Assembly (NCBI GenBank): GCA_905221605.1
Contig: CAJNDS010001469.1
Location: forward strand, 505,001 to 562,500
DNA length: 57,500 nucleotides
Source of the DNA: Symbiodinium natans
Taxonomy: Eukaryota; Sar; Dinophyceae; Suessiales; Symbiodiniaceae
Direction: 5' to 3'
Positions 39,300-50,856 of this stretch are shown here, piece by piece. A model generated the notes under the pieces. It worked only from the letters and a program-made list of their open reading frames with translations, was not told the DNA's origin and did no database searches. The translations under genes were made by a program, and so were the position numbers. Within the stretch, counting starts at the first letter, position 1. Each line of letters starts with the position of its first letter.

Positions 39300-40985
39300 T
39301 CCCATATGCTCATGTCATGAAGGCTCAATTGGATAGGGGTTTAGGGTTTAGGGGCTTGGGTTAGGGTTCAGGGTTTCGGGCTACCCGACCCAGAGTAGGG
39401 CCGTATTGCCTGTTTTAGGGGAAACCCCCCTGTGCAAAAAGGGCACCCTTATTTATTCCTAGGTTACCCTTGGGTCTAGGTATTAAAGGGTAGTTGCGTT
39501 GGCCCTTAATCTGGTCCCAAACCTCCTCTAGGAGTGATGTATGGGCCCTTAATTTATATCGGGGTATATAACGGGCATACAAATGGTCCCCTATTAAGGG
39601 CCCATACTAAGGGATCGTGTAGCTACCCCTAAACCCTAAAACGCTTGATATGGGTTAAGGCCTAGTCCGCAACCAAGGGGTGTAGGGTTCTCGTTGGGAA
39701 CCTTCACGGTTTGCAGGAGACCACTTGCTCCTCCGCTGCCAAAGTTGCTGAGCACAGGCACCTTCCACGGCAGGTTTCTACCATTTCCTTAAGAACACTC
39801 CCCCCCCCCCCCACAAGAAAAAAGAAGAAGTGAGAATAGTCCCTATATTGCCCTTATAAGGAAGATGTGTTTTTTTTTCCTAAATCGTGGGGGGTGGTCC
39901 TTAGGTAATTCGTAGGTTTTCAAGTGCCACGTCAAAGCGTGCTTCAAACCCACCAGAAGCGCCCCAAGTGTATACTAGAGTGCCAGCCTCAGCCCGCAAA
40001 TGGGAGCATCCAGGGAGCATCCCCACACGCTAGACCAAGAGTTTTGTCGTGATCCCCACAGCTGTCCGAACTGGACGTGCTTCCATGCACCCTAAACCCT
40101 AAACCCTAAACCCTATAAACCCTAAACCTAAACCCTAACACCCCCCCCCCCCCCCCCCGATACACTCCAGACAAAGACAAGACATTACAACCCCAAGAAC
40201 CTAATCCAAATTAACAGATCCGACAGACCCGAAACTCCAAGAACCTCAAAGCTACCGCCGGCTGCCACCGCTGTGATCCATTGCTCGAAGCACAGTTGTT
40301 CAAGTCAGAATCTGAGGCAGAATAGTTATAGCCCTACACTTCCAGCGACCTAAGAATAGATTACTCGAACCCTTACGGACGCAAAAAAAGGGCCCTATAA
40401 GTATAGAGTAGGGCAAGTAGACCCATCCCTACTGTATCAGTTAGAGCCTCAAAGTAGAATGCAACTTGCCCAGACGCTGAACAAGCTGAGACGTAGAAAC
40501 CGCTGGCAGAGTTCCCCCCAAAGAGCCCAATACCCCTTAAACAAGGGTATATTCCTTAAAGCATATTAAGGATCCCTTTATGATTTAAGGTATATTCCTT
40601 AATCACATTAAGGATCCCTTTATGATTTAAGGTCTATTCCTTAACTAAGGGGTATTGGGCTCTCTGGGACCTCTTTCCCCCCATGCCGTATCGGAGCAAC
40701 ACGCAGCTGCCGCCGCTTGGCTGCTGCAACCTTACGCAACCCTAAACGACTTCAGTGACCTGCTGTTCTTGCAGCTGCTGGGTTTGGGGTTTGGGGTTTA
40801 GGGTTTAGGGTTTAGGGTTCGGGGCTGTAGTTGTACTGTCGCGCTTGCGGTGGTTGTGGTAGTTGGGGAGTCGGAGGTGGCAGCGGTGGTTGCTCAGTCT
40901 TATTGAAAGGCCTGAAGCAAGCATGCTCTCAGGGATATCCCAGGCATATCCCAGGAGCAGCCTGTCAAATCACAACGATTATCTG
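39300..40985. other. Mosaic interval without a callable gene
   Basis: Family K at 39388-39485, AT-rich inverted repeats near 39540-39620, C-runs at 39800-39813 and 40141-40158, family A with internal duplication at 40517-40668, and telomeric units near 40780-40820. A coding-like stretch at 39713-39795 (LQETTCSSAAKVAEHRHLPR) is unassigned. Confidence 0.4.
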
Positions 40986-40986
40986 G

Positions 40987-41086
40987 CTGGTTCTTAGTAG
41001 GGAATGCGGGAATGAGGTACCCTTTATAATCCTTTAAAGGGTACATATAGGGTACCTCATTCCCTCATTCCCTACTAAGAACCAGG
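40987..41086. mobile_element. Family-C MITE, near-perfect palindrome
   Basis: CTGGTTCTTAGTAGGGAATG ... CATTCCCTACTAAGAACCAG. It is the clearest free copy of the element nested in nitrate reductase intron 5. Other free copies: 19921-20004, 35098-35220 and 35349-35447. Confidence 0.8.
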
Positions 41087-41225
41087 GTTTTTTTGCCCTT
41101 TGTCGCGCCCTTCACACAAGCTTGAGCCTAGATATTTCGACGGTGCTTGTGCAAATCGATGGCAATAAACATCATGCAGGAAACACACAGCGGAAGGTTC
41201 CACGAGGGACCAATGACGATGAGCA

Positions 41226-41546
41226 GCCCTAAACCCTAAACCCTAAAACCTAAATCCTAAACCCTAAACCCTAAACCCTAAACCCTAAACCCTAAACCCT
41301 AAACCCTAAACCCTAAACCCTAAACCCTAAACCCTAAACCCTAAACCCTAAACCCTAAACCCTAAACCCTAAACCCTAAACCCTAAACCCTAAAAACCCT
41401 AAACCCTAAACCCTAAAAAACCCTAAACCTAAACCCTAAACCCTAAACCCTAAACCCTAAACCCTAAACCCTAAACCCTAACCCTAAACCCTAAACCCTA
41501 AACCCTAAACCCTAAACCCTAAACCCTAAACCCTAAACCCTAAACC
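41226..41546 (-). repeat. Long telomeric array (CCCTAAA)n, about 45 units
   Basis: The longest array in the window, with a few AAAACCC and CCTAACC variants. It is flanked by a coding-like stretch (41549-41638, ending SSLET and TAG) and followed by a second array of about 12 units at 41665-41748. Confidence 0.92.
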
Positions 41547-41548
41547 AA

Positions 41549-41638
41549 TTCAAGCATCGCGCTTTGCCTGCAACTCGGAGCTTCCAACGCCCCAGGCCAG
41601 AGGTGAAGTTCATCTCCGCCAGCTCTCTGGAGACTTAG
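41549..41638 (+). other. Candidate exon, unknown protein
   Basis: Reads FKHRALPATRSFQRPRPEVK then FISASSLET and TAG, between two telomeric arrays. A second short piece (41760-41849, RGEAAASMAALPRSESDT, stop) follows the next array. Confidence 0.35.
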
Positions 41639-41908
41639 GGACTTTCGGGAGTATTTTTCATTGCCCTAAACCCTAAACCCTAAACCCTAAACCCTAAACC
41701 CTAAACCCTAAACCCTAAACCCTAAACCCTAAACCCTAAACCCTAAACTTATCATGTTTGCCAGGGTTCCAAGCTTCAGTAGAGGAGAAGCTGCCGCATC
41801 CATGGCCGCGCTGCCAAGAAGTGAGTCCGACACCTAGCCTGCCCATGCGACACCAGGAATGCGACCTCCTAACCCCCCCAAAAAAAGCATGATGTTTAAA
41901 CAATATGC

Positions 41909-41947
<39 letters not shown>

Positions 41948-42242
41948 GTATATGTATGTATATATATCTATGTATATATATGTATATGTTTTTATATTTA
42001 TATGTATAACCAAAAGAAGTAAAAGAATGTGCAGGCTCTGAAGGTCCTTGAGGTCATGAACGAAGCCTTAAATGGTTGACATCAAATACTGTAGCCCCTG
42101 CGAGAAGAAAGCCAACAATTCGTTAGCCACTGTTGCGTGCTGTCGATGGCATGTTTTGACGACGTCTCAATGCCTTGAAGGCAAACATCGCCGTGTGCAT
42201 CCTTCAACTACCAGATGGCCCTAAACCCTAAACCCCAAACCC

Positions 42243-42566
42243 TAGAAAAGTCTGGAGGACAGGCATCGGTATGCGACTCGACGCAAAGAGTCCTGGACAG
42301 GGAGCTGCAGTTGTCTCTCGCTTCGATTCCACTAAGGATCCATGTACGTAAATAGTATATGCTTGGGCCCTCGAGCCACTCTCTAGGAACCCCTGTACAG
42401 CCCAAGTATGTACTATATATAGGTACATGGATCCTTGGGGTTCAATCTTTCGGCGAATTTCTTCCTCGACACCAGGCAACTTGCACGAGACGCCCGCCGT
42501 GGGAGACAATCTGGTGGTGGTTTGCCAGGTGGGTGAACCTGACAGCGAGCCCTGCACCCTGAACGT
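42243..42566 (+). other. Candidate coding segment split by a family-B MITE
   Basis: Left of the MITE (42332-42440): GGQASVCDSTQRVLDRELQL then SLASI. Right: FRRISSSTPGNLHETPAVGD then NLVVVCQVGEPDSEPCTLN. The codons for SI occur on both sides in the same phase (TCGATTCC and TCAATCTT), as expected for an imperfect 8 bp target duplication. No family recognised. Confidence 0.4.
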
Positions 42567-42579
42567 TTAGGGTTTAGGG

Positions 42580-43440
42580 TTTAGGGTTTAGGGTTTAGGG
42601 GTGGGACCCTCGAACTCAGGAGAGTTTGCATCAACTGCAGAGCTGTTGGTCGGAAGCTGCTTGTTGCCCTGTGGTTCCTCTTCGGCGCAAAGTCGTGCAA
42701 ACCCAAGAACGAACCGGAATTTTACCCGAAGGCTCCATACCTACAGAGTATTTACTTGGACCCTAAAGCTACAATGTAGGAACTCCTGTAAGACCCAAGT
42801 GTATACTACATGGGTACTTGGTTCTAGAGAACTGACCGCCCGCGCGTGGAGGCTTGGTCCTACCAGCTACATCCTGACCCGGCGGGCTCACGTAGTGCCA
42901 TGCTCACCGCGCTGTTGCGGAAAGCGGCGCCTAGGCGTGATCCAAAAGTGGTACCTTCCTTCCCTGTGTAGGAGGGTTCCCCTGGAGACCCACGAAGCCA
43001 TTCAAAAAGAGCCGTGATGTTAGGGTTTAGGGTTTAGGGCTATCCATAATTAGGATCCTGGAAAAATCTGTAGTGGCTCAGAGGGATCTGGCTTCAGTTT
43101 CTGCTCAGGCTCACCAGGACGTGGGCAGAAATGGTAGACGAGCGACATTGCAGGGTCGGCATGACCCCACGTCTTCCATGATTCTTTAGGGTATAGGGTT
43201 TAGGGTTTAGGGTGAGTCTCTTTGTGCATTTTTGCGGAGCTGTAGGCCTCCAACGAACCCTCCTTCTCCCATGCAGTCGAGACACCCAACACGCAGCTAT
43301 TGCCACAACTGCCCGTCAGATGTGGGGTGTAGAGGGTGGCGGGTGTGTGATAGTATGTGAGACAGCCTCAGGCAATGATGCTGCGTGCAGGAGGCAGGAG
43401 GGGACACGTTCATCGGGGCTCCTGCGAGTCATCGACGTAC
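42580..43440 (+). other. Three candidate coding segments, unknown product
   Basis: Pieces: 42836-42978 (DRPRVEAWSYQLHPDPAGSR, SAMLTALLRKAAPRRDPKVV, stop) after a family-B MITE (42727-42828); 43052-43186 (ILEKSVVAQRDLASVSAQAH, QDVGRNGRRATLQGRHDP, stop); 43212-43440 (TARQMWGVEGGGCVIVCETA, SGNDAACRRQEGTRSSGLLR), running into a family-E element. All are open and GC3-rich, but no domain is recognised. Confidence 0.35.
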
Positions 43441-44019
43441 CTGAAGGCTCTAATGTAGTCCTTTCCGGTTAGCTCCAAGGGGTTCTAGTATAATTTATAC
43501 CCACTACATAGACGCCTTTATGTACTTGCTTCTGAACCAATTATCACTGTACTTATATCTGCACTTATAGCCATGTTGGGGCACTTAAGGGGCTTATAAG
43601 TGGGTTATAAGCAAAGTTTTAACATGGTTAATAAGTACCATGAACCTCCAAGTAGGCCAAATGGGCCGATGGCTGCGGTGGGGATTCGCATGCTGCGGCA
43701 AAAACCCAAGCCCACCCTCTGGAAGCCTCTGACCTCTGATTCCCATATTAAATATGACTCAGGGGTCAAGGAATATGCCGTAATTTGTGAGATCCACAAT
43801 ATATTCCTTAAACAACTGGTCTTGGGCTCTTTGGGTGCATAGAGTAATCATCCCGTTCGTGAAGCTTGAAAAAGCCCTACAGATCCCCAAATCCCATCAG
43901 CCCTCAACCCTAAACCAACTGCTAAGAGCAACCGATATTCTAATTCTACCACCCTAATTTCTTTTTTTGGTTCAGCCCCGTTGCTCTTGGGTTTAGCATT
44001 CTTTGCGTGCTCACACCCA

Positions 44020-45146
44020 GGGTTGTTAAGCCAAACTATGGACCTTTCGGGGGGGGGGGGAGGGGCGGGGGGGGGGGGGGGGGGCCCTCCATGACTGACA
44101 CTGCAACCCTAAACCCTAAACCGCAGAAGACCAACAAGGGGGCCCTTGATGCACAGCCCTGAACCCCGTGCCCTATGCGAAACCTCCAAGCCCCTATAGC
44201 ATCAACTCCAAGCCTTGTCAAAGGAAGTGCCCAAAGAGCCCAATACTTCAGTACCCTTTAATCAAGGAATATGCCTGAAATCCTATGAATTCAGGATCCC
44301 TGAATCTAAGTTCAGGACAGGGCTTTTACCTGGGCTTTCTGAGTACCCCCTAAACCCTCGATCCCCTAAACCCTCCCTAGACCCTAAACCCTAAACCCTA
44401 CACCCTAACCCCTAAACCCTACAAGGCCGCCTCTTGGTCTTTTGTGACTACCTCTGCAAGCCGCAGCCGCCTGTGGCCAGGAAGCACCCGCTGCCCGGGC
44501 CGACACTTGTGGTTTAGGGTGGCTTAGGGCGTTGGAGGGTTTAGGGTTTTGGGGTTTAGGGGTAGTTTCGGGCGTTCTCGAGTTTAGGGTTTAGAAGAAA
44601 GGTTATCGAGCTTAGGGTTGAGGTAAAGGTTTTTGGGTCTTTGGGGGCTTATAGGGTTCAGGGTTGTGTGGGTCAGCCCTGATTCCCCCCTTCAGAAGCC
44701 TCCTCCCGCCTCCCCCACTCCCTCTGCCCGTTTGGGGGCCCCGTCGTGCCTAGACGGGCTTATTACGGTTTATGAAATTATGGGGGGGCCTTAAAGGGGT
44801 TCCCATATAGTAGATTAAGGGCCGAACCATATAAGTATATATACATATATATAGGCACATGGACCCATAGTTTCAAGGGTTACCTGGATGGTTGAGGCTT
44901 AAGGGCCCTGCGGTTCGAGGTGTGTTTTCCCAGGGGTGTCTCGGAGCCTTTTTACCCCTAAAGTTCGAGTATACCCTGTTATTACCCCTAAAGTTCGAGT
45001 ATACCCTGTAAAGCAGGTAGGGGTCCCTAACTCTGGTACCTGGGCTCGCTAGTGAAGTGCGATTCCTATCGCAAACCTGGCCGTTGCCAGGCAAGATCTT
45101 CATAAACATTGTCAACTGCGGAATGCAGGTCTCGAGGCTACTCCCT
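44020..45146. other. Low-complexity and MITE-rich interval with one candidate exon
   Basis: A G-rich run at 44049-44083, family A at 44230-44343, CCCTAAA units at 44372-44425, then a coding-like stretch at 44436-44514 (LLVFCDYLCKPQPPVARKHP). A direct repeat TTACCCCTAAAGTTCGAGTA occurs at 44952 and 44984. No gene can be called. Confidence 0.35.
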
Positions 45147-45394
45147 ACCCAGAGGCTCCAATGTAGTTCCTTTTTGGTGTAGTCATAGGGGGATTCTAGT
45201 ATACTACCCCAAAAAGGTACTACGTAGGGGATTCTAGTATACTACCGCAAAAAGGTACTACATGGGGGAGCCTTTTGGGTAGGGTCCTGGGACTCCGACC
45301 GACCTTGGGCTTCCGGGTCGCCACTCCTAAGCCTTCAATCCCCCCCCCCCTCCCCCCTCCTGCCCCCCGGTTACCTCTAAGCTGCCTTCCTTCC

Positions 45395-45682
45395 CCCCAG
45401 ACCGCAGATCCACCAAGGTCTTGAGAGTAGACCCTAAACCCTAAACCCTAAACCCTAAACCCTAAACCCTAAACCCTAAACCCTAAACCCTAAACCCTAA
45501 ACCCTAAACCCTAAACCCTAAACCCTAAACCCTAAACCCTAAACCCTAAACCCTAAACCCTAACCCTAAACCCTGTAGACCCAGATCCACGGGGACCCGA
45601 ATGTACAGGGGAAGCGAACTTATCCAGGGCCTGGTCCTCGGAGGATGAAGCCACGGCAGCGAAGGTCGGCCGCGGCGGGTTT
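45395..45682 (+). other. Candidate coding segment split by a telomeric array
   Basis: Left (45399-45434) RRSTKVLRVD, right (from 45575) VDPDPRGPECTGEANLSRAW then SSEDEATAAKVGRG. GTAGACCC stands at both edges of the array (45427-45434 and 45575-45582); removing the array and one copy keeps one open frame. Confidence 0.45.
45431..45574 (-). repeat. Telomeric array (CCCTAAA)n flanked by a direct repeat
   Basis: About 20 units, nearly perfect, inside the open frame described at 45395-45682. Confidence 0.9.
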
Positions 45683-46193
45683 AGGGTTTAGGTTTTAGGG
45701 TTTGGGGTCTAGGGTTTAGGGTTTAGGGTTCTTGTGTGTTTTGCTCTTGGGGTGGTGGGGGGAGGGGGGGGGGGGGGGGGGGGGGGGGTGAGGGCATTTG
45801 GTTTTGGGGTTTATAGCCACCATGATCCTTGCGAGCTAGAGATGCAGAAGCCAGCTTGACACCCGCAGAACTGAAACAGCTCTCTCTAGTACTTGAGGTC
45901 TGAATCTGGGACCCAAAGTAGGCTCCTTTTTCCCTTTTATTTGGGGTTTAGGTTCCCTGATAAGCTCCTTTAAACCAAGAAGGTCTCCCGTTTTATTCTT
46001 TGGCTGCTCGTGGCTCTAGGAAAAGTTGGGGGGGTGGGGCGGGGGGGGGGGGGGGGGGGGGGGGACCTCAGATGCGAGTTTAGGGTTTAGGGTTTAGGGC
46101 TTAGGGTTGAGCCAGGTCAATGAGGCACTTCCCCACCTCCTTTTCAACGCCGATGCTGTGTTGCCCGGCCACAAGACAAGCATACAATTCACC

Positions 46194-46365
46194 CAGACCC
46201 CTGGGAGGATCTAACAAGCAGAGCCCCCCAAATAGTACCCGATTATACTGCCCCATACTTCCCTAAACCCTAAACCCTAAACCCTAAACCCTAAACCCCT
46301 TGGGTCATGTTTAGGAACCCTTAAGGGGATCTACTTGTTGGATCCTCCCAGGGGTTCTGGGAAGG
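46194..46365. mobile_element. Family-J MITE interrupted by telomeric DNA
   Basis: Arms ACCCAGACCCCTGGGAGGAT and GATCCTCCCAGGGGTTCTGG. A CCCTAAA array (46263-46298) lies between CCCATACTTC and CTTGGGTCAT, which are adjacent in the other copies. A coding-like stretch follows (46366-46430, GLNLLDPICELVQYLELHR). Confidence 0.75.
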
Positions 46366-46639
46366 AGGATGCGTGGACTCAATCTGCTCGACCCAATCTG
46401 TGAGTTAGTCCAGTACTTGGAGCTTCACAGGGTTTAGGGTTTAGGGTTTAGGGTTTAGGGTTTAGAGTTTAGGGTTTAGGGTTTAGGGTTTAGGGCTTGG
46501 AGGTTCATGGTACTTATTAACCAAATATGACTGCACTTATAATCCACTTATAAGGCCCCTGAGCGCCGTAGCATGGTTCTACTTGGGCTATAAGGTACTG
46601 TCATAATTGGGTGAATACGTACCATGAACCTCAAAGTAC

Positions 46640-46796
46640 TGCAAGCAGAGCGTTGACGCTTGATGTGGTCATCTGCCGGTTGAAGATTCGGGTGGCTTGG
46701 TGGGTGTCAGAGAACTTCAGCCCAGAGACCTTTGCACCGACATTAGGGGAGCCAGGGCGGAAAAGAGGGACGACTCGAAACGAGGAAGAAGGATGA
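46640..46796 (+). other. Candidate coding segment, unknown protein
   Basis: Begins at the right edge of a family-D MITE: ALTLDVVICRLKIRVAWWVS then ENFSPETFAPTLGEPGRKRG and a stop. An unusual inverted repeat (46802-47010; ATGGGTTTCCCTACTACCCC and its complement GGGGGTAGCAGGGAAACCCA) follows at once. Confidence 0.35.
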
Positions 46797-47104
46797 CCGA
46801 GTCATCATGGGTTTCCCTACTACCCCCCTCTATGCTCCCCCCCCTAGGTTCCCCCCTTAAAAACCTTAACTATGCTTAATTATCCCTAAGAAGCCTTAAC
46901 TACGGGGGGGGGGGGATAATTTAAGGCTATTCAGGGATAAGTAAGCCGAATTCGTTTTTTTGAGGGGGGAAACTAGGGAGGGTAGTCTGGAGGGGGTAGC
47001 AGGGAAACCCACGATGAACGCGACAACATGTCGTTCGATTCGGTTCTCTCCGTCCTCTCCAAAGCATAATCACATTCCGAGCCCCAAACATCTCACACCT
47101 CACA

Positions 47105-47405
47105 AGCCCTAACCTAAACTACAAACCGGAGACCCTAAACCCCAAACCCCAAACCTTAAACCCCAAACCCAAAACCCTAAACCCTAAACCCTAAGCCCTA
47201 AACCCTAAACCCTAAACCGCAGACCCAGGATCCATATGTGCACTGCGGACGAGGGCCCAGGGATTCCGGAGGACGGTTGGTGGGCTAAATTTGGAGGTTT
47301 ACTTTGAGTGAGGGTTTAGGGTTTAGGGCTTAGGGATTAGGGTTTAGGGTTTAGGGTTTAGGGTTTAGGGTTTAGGGTTTAGCAAAAAGGGTTTAGGGTT
47401 TAGCC
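47105..47405. repeat. Telomeric runs in both orientations around a candidate exon
   Basis: CCCAAAC/CCCTAAA units at 47135-47218 and TTTAGGG units at 47311-47382. Between them 47231-47311 reads RIHMCTADEGPGIPEDGWWA then KFGGLL and a stop. Confidence 0.6.
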
Positions 47406-47666
47406 TTGTACTCCGAAAAAGGTCAAGGCTTGAATGGCTCGTGCTTTCGGATCCAGAAGGTAGACATGGGTTGAACATGTGTTCACAAAAGCCCTGGACT
47501 GACTTACTACGATCCCCTAAAGGAAACCCCTTTCTGGTCCCTTATAAGGACCCCGATAGAATCCCTCTTATGTAACCCCTTTAAGACAGTAATTTAGTCC
47601 GTCACATGTTGAAACACGCTGGCTGTACGTGGAAGTTCCTTGTATCAGATTCTATAGGGATTCATC

Positions 47667-47978
47667 TTGATTGCCCGCCCACCCGCGGCAGGAGCAGTAC
47701 ACAATCCCTTTAGAAAGCTTGAAGACTCATTGCGCATCTTGGCTGAAATGGGGGTTCCGAAAACAGGGGTACCCATTTTGGGGGTCCCTTTCAAGGGGGT
47801 TCTTTTCTATTTGGGGTATTCAAAGGGGTACCCCACCCCCCCCTGTTTTGGGAAACAGCCAAATGGCCAGTCAGGGCTGACCTTGTGCTACTCTTCGGTG
47901 TGCCATGGTGTGCCTGTACCGGTACCTATGCCGAATCATAAACTGGGTAACCGGCATAGATGCAGGTTCCTCTAGGCA
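47667..47978 (+). other. Candidate coding segment with a TSD-flanked insert
   Basis: Flanks read ARPPAAGAVHNPFRKLEDSL, RILAE and, after the insert, NGQSGLTLCYSSVCHGVPVP, MPNHKLGNRHRCRFL, stop. The insert (47754-47861; ends TTCCGAAAACAGGGGTACCC and CCCTGTTTTGGGAAACAG) is an inverted repeat bordered by AAATGG (about 47748-47753 and 47862-47867). A GA-AG splice (GCT|GAAATGG ... AAACAG|CCAAAT) would keep the frame. Confidence 0.4.
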
Positions 47979-48239
47979 GTGTAAACCTATCGGTAGGCCC
48001 TGGGGGATATCCCTTGTTGGGTTAACAGGCTAGCCCCTACATCACATGTATGGGGTCGTTTCAGAGGGTTTTCAGGGCCATGCCCGGAATACACCTTAAG
48101 TCCATTTTAAGGATTCCTATATAATTTGTGGTTTAGGGTACTTGCAGGTTCAGGGTACTTATAGAAGCCCCCTTAGTCCTCGAAGTAGGTTATAGGTAGA
48201 CTGATGAATAAGTACCCATGAACCTCCAAGTAGAGGGCT

Positions 48240-49220
48240 CTTCGTCCTCTGACACGCTACGACTTACGACTTAAACCCTAAACCCTAAGCCCTAAACCCT
48301 AAACCCTAAACCCTAAACCCTAAACCCTAAGCCCCAAACCCAGGCTGACCTCTGATGATTCGATCCGTCTAGGGGGGCTCCTAAAGTCTGCAGCCCTTGG
48401 GGCCCTGAAGCTTTAGGCGGGCTTGGGGGCTTTAGGAACCCTGCTTTTGGGATTAAAAAAATGTGTGTATATATATACATACATACATGTATATAGAAGA
48501 GAAAAAACATATATAAATATAAATAAATACATAAGCAAACAACTAAAAAATATATGTATATATGTATATATTTATATGTAAAGTTTTGCGTTCATACAAA
48601 GCCAAGGAAATACCAACAGGCTTCTCAGCGCAGGGTTCTAGATTTTTCTGATGGGAGAATGGCTTTGAAGGTGCTGACGCAGATTGGGAATGTGGTCCAG
48701 GTCGCAGAGGAGAGTTGCTGACAGTGCGCTTTCGACGGCAGCGCGGGTCTTTCTGCGACGAGTTTCCGAAATCTCGTAAACAACAAGCGCCCCCAAATGC
48801 AAAGCCGTAGGCTACTGAGGTGCCAAGTACAGGCTTGAAGACTTGATCTTGACCCAATGGCTCCTGTGTAGTACCTTTTTGGGGAAGTATACTAGAATCC
48901 CCTCTTAACTAGCCCAAAAAGGAACTACATTGGAGTTCAGCCAAACCCTAAACCCTATAAACCCTAAACCCTAAACCCTAAGCCCCTAAACCTACCTTTG
49001 GGTAGCTTTGGCAGGAACTGAAGCACACCTCCGCTTCCGTCGTGAAGAGGTGCCACCCTGCATCCGCAGGGAATATGGGGTTTAGGGTTTAGGGTTTAGG
49101 GTTTAGGGTTTAGGGTTTAGGGTTTAGAGTGCACCTCCATTTGAGAGAGCAAAGGTCTTCCCTTTGGTGGCCTGCTGCTGCCCGCTGCCAAACTCCATCT
49201 CGACTGGCGCTCTAGACTCT
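48240..49220. other. MITE and telomeric mosaic with candidate exons
   Basis: CCCTAAA units (48273-48330), AT-rich microsatellites (48460-48580), and a stretch at 48590-48850 open on both strands but broken by frame changes on the plus strand. Family E at 48852-49004 is interrupted by telomeric DNA (48936-48994). Coding-like pieces lie at 49008-49080 (LWQELKHTSASVVKRCHPAS) and 49133-49214, around a telomeric array (49079-49128). Unassigned. Confidence 0.4.
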
Positions 49221-49316
49221 AGATGCACCCCCAAAGAGCCCAATACTCCTTAAATAAGAATATTCCTTATATTATGCAGAGATCCTTAATATGATTTAAG
49301 GAATATTCCTCAATAG

Positions 49317-49446
49317 ATCTACAAGGAGGGGCCCCCTTACTATACGAACTGTAGTTCAGGGACTTCTCACCTAATTTAGGATCCTTATAACCTAATTTAG
49401 GGTCCTTATAACTCTATTTACAACTAGGGGTCCCCTCCTTGTAGAT
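49317..49446. mobile_element. Inverted repeat nested at the end of a family-A MITE
   Basis: GATCTACAAGGAGGGGCCCC and GGGGTCCCCTCCTTGTAGATG are its arms. It replaces the right end of the family-A copy that starts at 49230. A poly-C run follows. Confidence 0.65.
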
Positions 49447-49621
49447 GCACCACCCCCACCCCCCCCCCCCCCCCCCCCCCCCCCCCCAGTTTGCTAAAAA
49501 CATGGTGACATGTAGCGGACTCTAGATGACTGAGCCTTTGTTTACAGTCCAGTCATACTTTCAGACAATTACCTGTACCTGCCTTTCTGTATGCAAGCAG
49601 ACAAAGCCTACACAACAGGTA

Positions 49622-49832
49622 TGACCAGTTGCTCGCGGTGAGTGGCTCACTGGTGAAAGCCATGGAAGACCTACCGGAGGCAGGGGGTGGGGGCAAACTA
49701 AACCCTAATCCCTAAACTCTAAATCGCTGGCAAGCCTAAAATCGAAATGGCAACCGCGCGTTTGCCACTGGAAGCATCGGCGTGCGCAGCCCGGCGATTG
49801 CAGTTGCAGGCTTCTGTGTGAATGTGGGTAGT
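49622..49832 (+). other. Two candidate exons, unknown protein
   Basis: 49622-49690 after CAACAG reads YDQLLAVSGSLVKAMEDLPE; 49736-49831 reads KPKIEMATARLPLEASACAA then RRLQLQASV and TGA. CCCTAAT/CCCTAAA units lie between. No family recognised. Confidence 0.35.
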
Positions 49833-50754
49833 TCTGTAAAATATGGTCCCTTTTTGGGGGTCCTTGTTGCTGAAGGGTTCAGGGTTTAGGGTTATAGCCT
49901 AAATCCCCTAAACCCTAGAGCCAAAAGGGACCCTAATTTAGGGAACTGCCCTCATGAAAAGCGGGGCTTGCAGCAAACCCTAGAATTTAGGGTTTAGGGT
50001 TTAGGGTGCGTGCTGCTTTTTCTGGCATCCCCTCCCAGCCCAGACGGAAAAAATGAGACTCCCAAATTGCAGCGTCAGCTGGTTCCCAGCTATTTCAAGG
50101 GCCCAAGAAACCCCTGAAATAAGGAATGTTCCTGTAATGTATGGAGGGTTCCTGAGTTTGATTTCAGGATCTACTGGTGTTGGGCTCTTTGGGTGGGGGG
50201 TCACATGCCGGACAACGGCCTGCACTCTCCAGCCAGGCCTCTGAAGCCAAGGCCCGGTTCATACCACTCAACCGCTTCTCTTCTTAGTAATAGAGTAGAT
50301 AACCTTTAACCCCTTTTTGGGGGTATTCTTATCCCTATAGCATCCCAAAGGTTCACCTTAAACCCTTTTTGGGGTATTCTTATCCCTCTAAAATCCCAAA
50401 GGTCAAACTTGTTTTTTCCCCAAGGTTACTGGACAACTAAGTCTTGATTCCAGTTTGTTGGGTGTACGAAAAGGCGATGTTTACAACGAGGCCGCACACC
50501 TCCCACACTTCCTTTACACCTAAACTCTTTACTCAAAACGGCAAAGTGGGTTTAGGGTAAGGCCCTAAGTCCGTTGTTGATGGCACAGACCCCTAAAGCC
50601 CTTTAGCCGAACAAACGAGCCCTGGCTGCCAATGTCATAAAAGCGCGAGCTGCTTGACAGAGAGCCACAAAAAGCCAACAGCCCAACACCCCTTAATTCA
50701 GTAATACTCCTTAAATCAGACGAAGGATCCCTCTATATATATATATATATATAT

Positions 50755-50856
50755 GGGTGGTTGTCAAAATTATGGTCCCTTTTTGGATCCCTATTACAAT
50801 ACGGCACCTATGATTTAGGGTACCCCCAAAAGGGATCATAGTTTTGACAACCACCC
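50755..50856. mobile_element. Inverted repeat nested inside a family-A MITE
   Basis: GGGTGGTTGTCAAAATTATG and CATAGTTTTGACAACCACCC are near-perfect arms, with inner GGTCCCTTTTTGG and CCAAAAGGGATC. It lies between the left (50680-50735) and right (50857-50890) parts of a family-A copy. Confidence 0.75.

Noticed and set aside
39102-39364. Poly-Pro and poly-Gly open frames around 39180-39272
   Set aside because: They are translations of a G homopolymer.
41226-41546. CRISPR-like or satellite array
   Set aside because: The unit is the 7 bp plant/algal-type telomere repeat without spacers.
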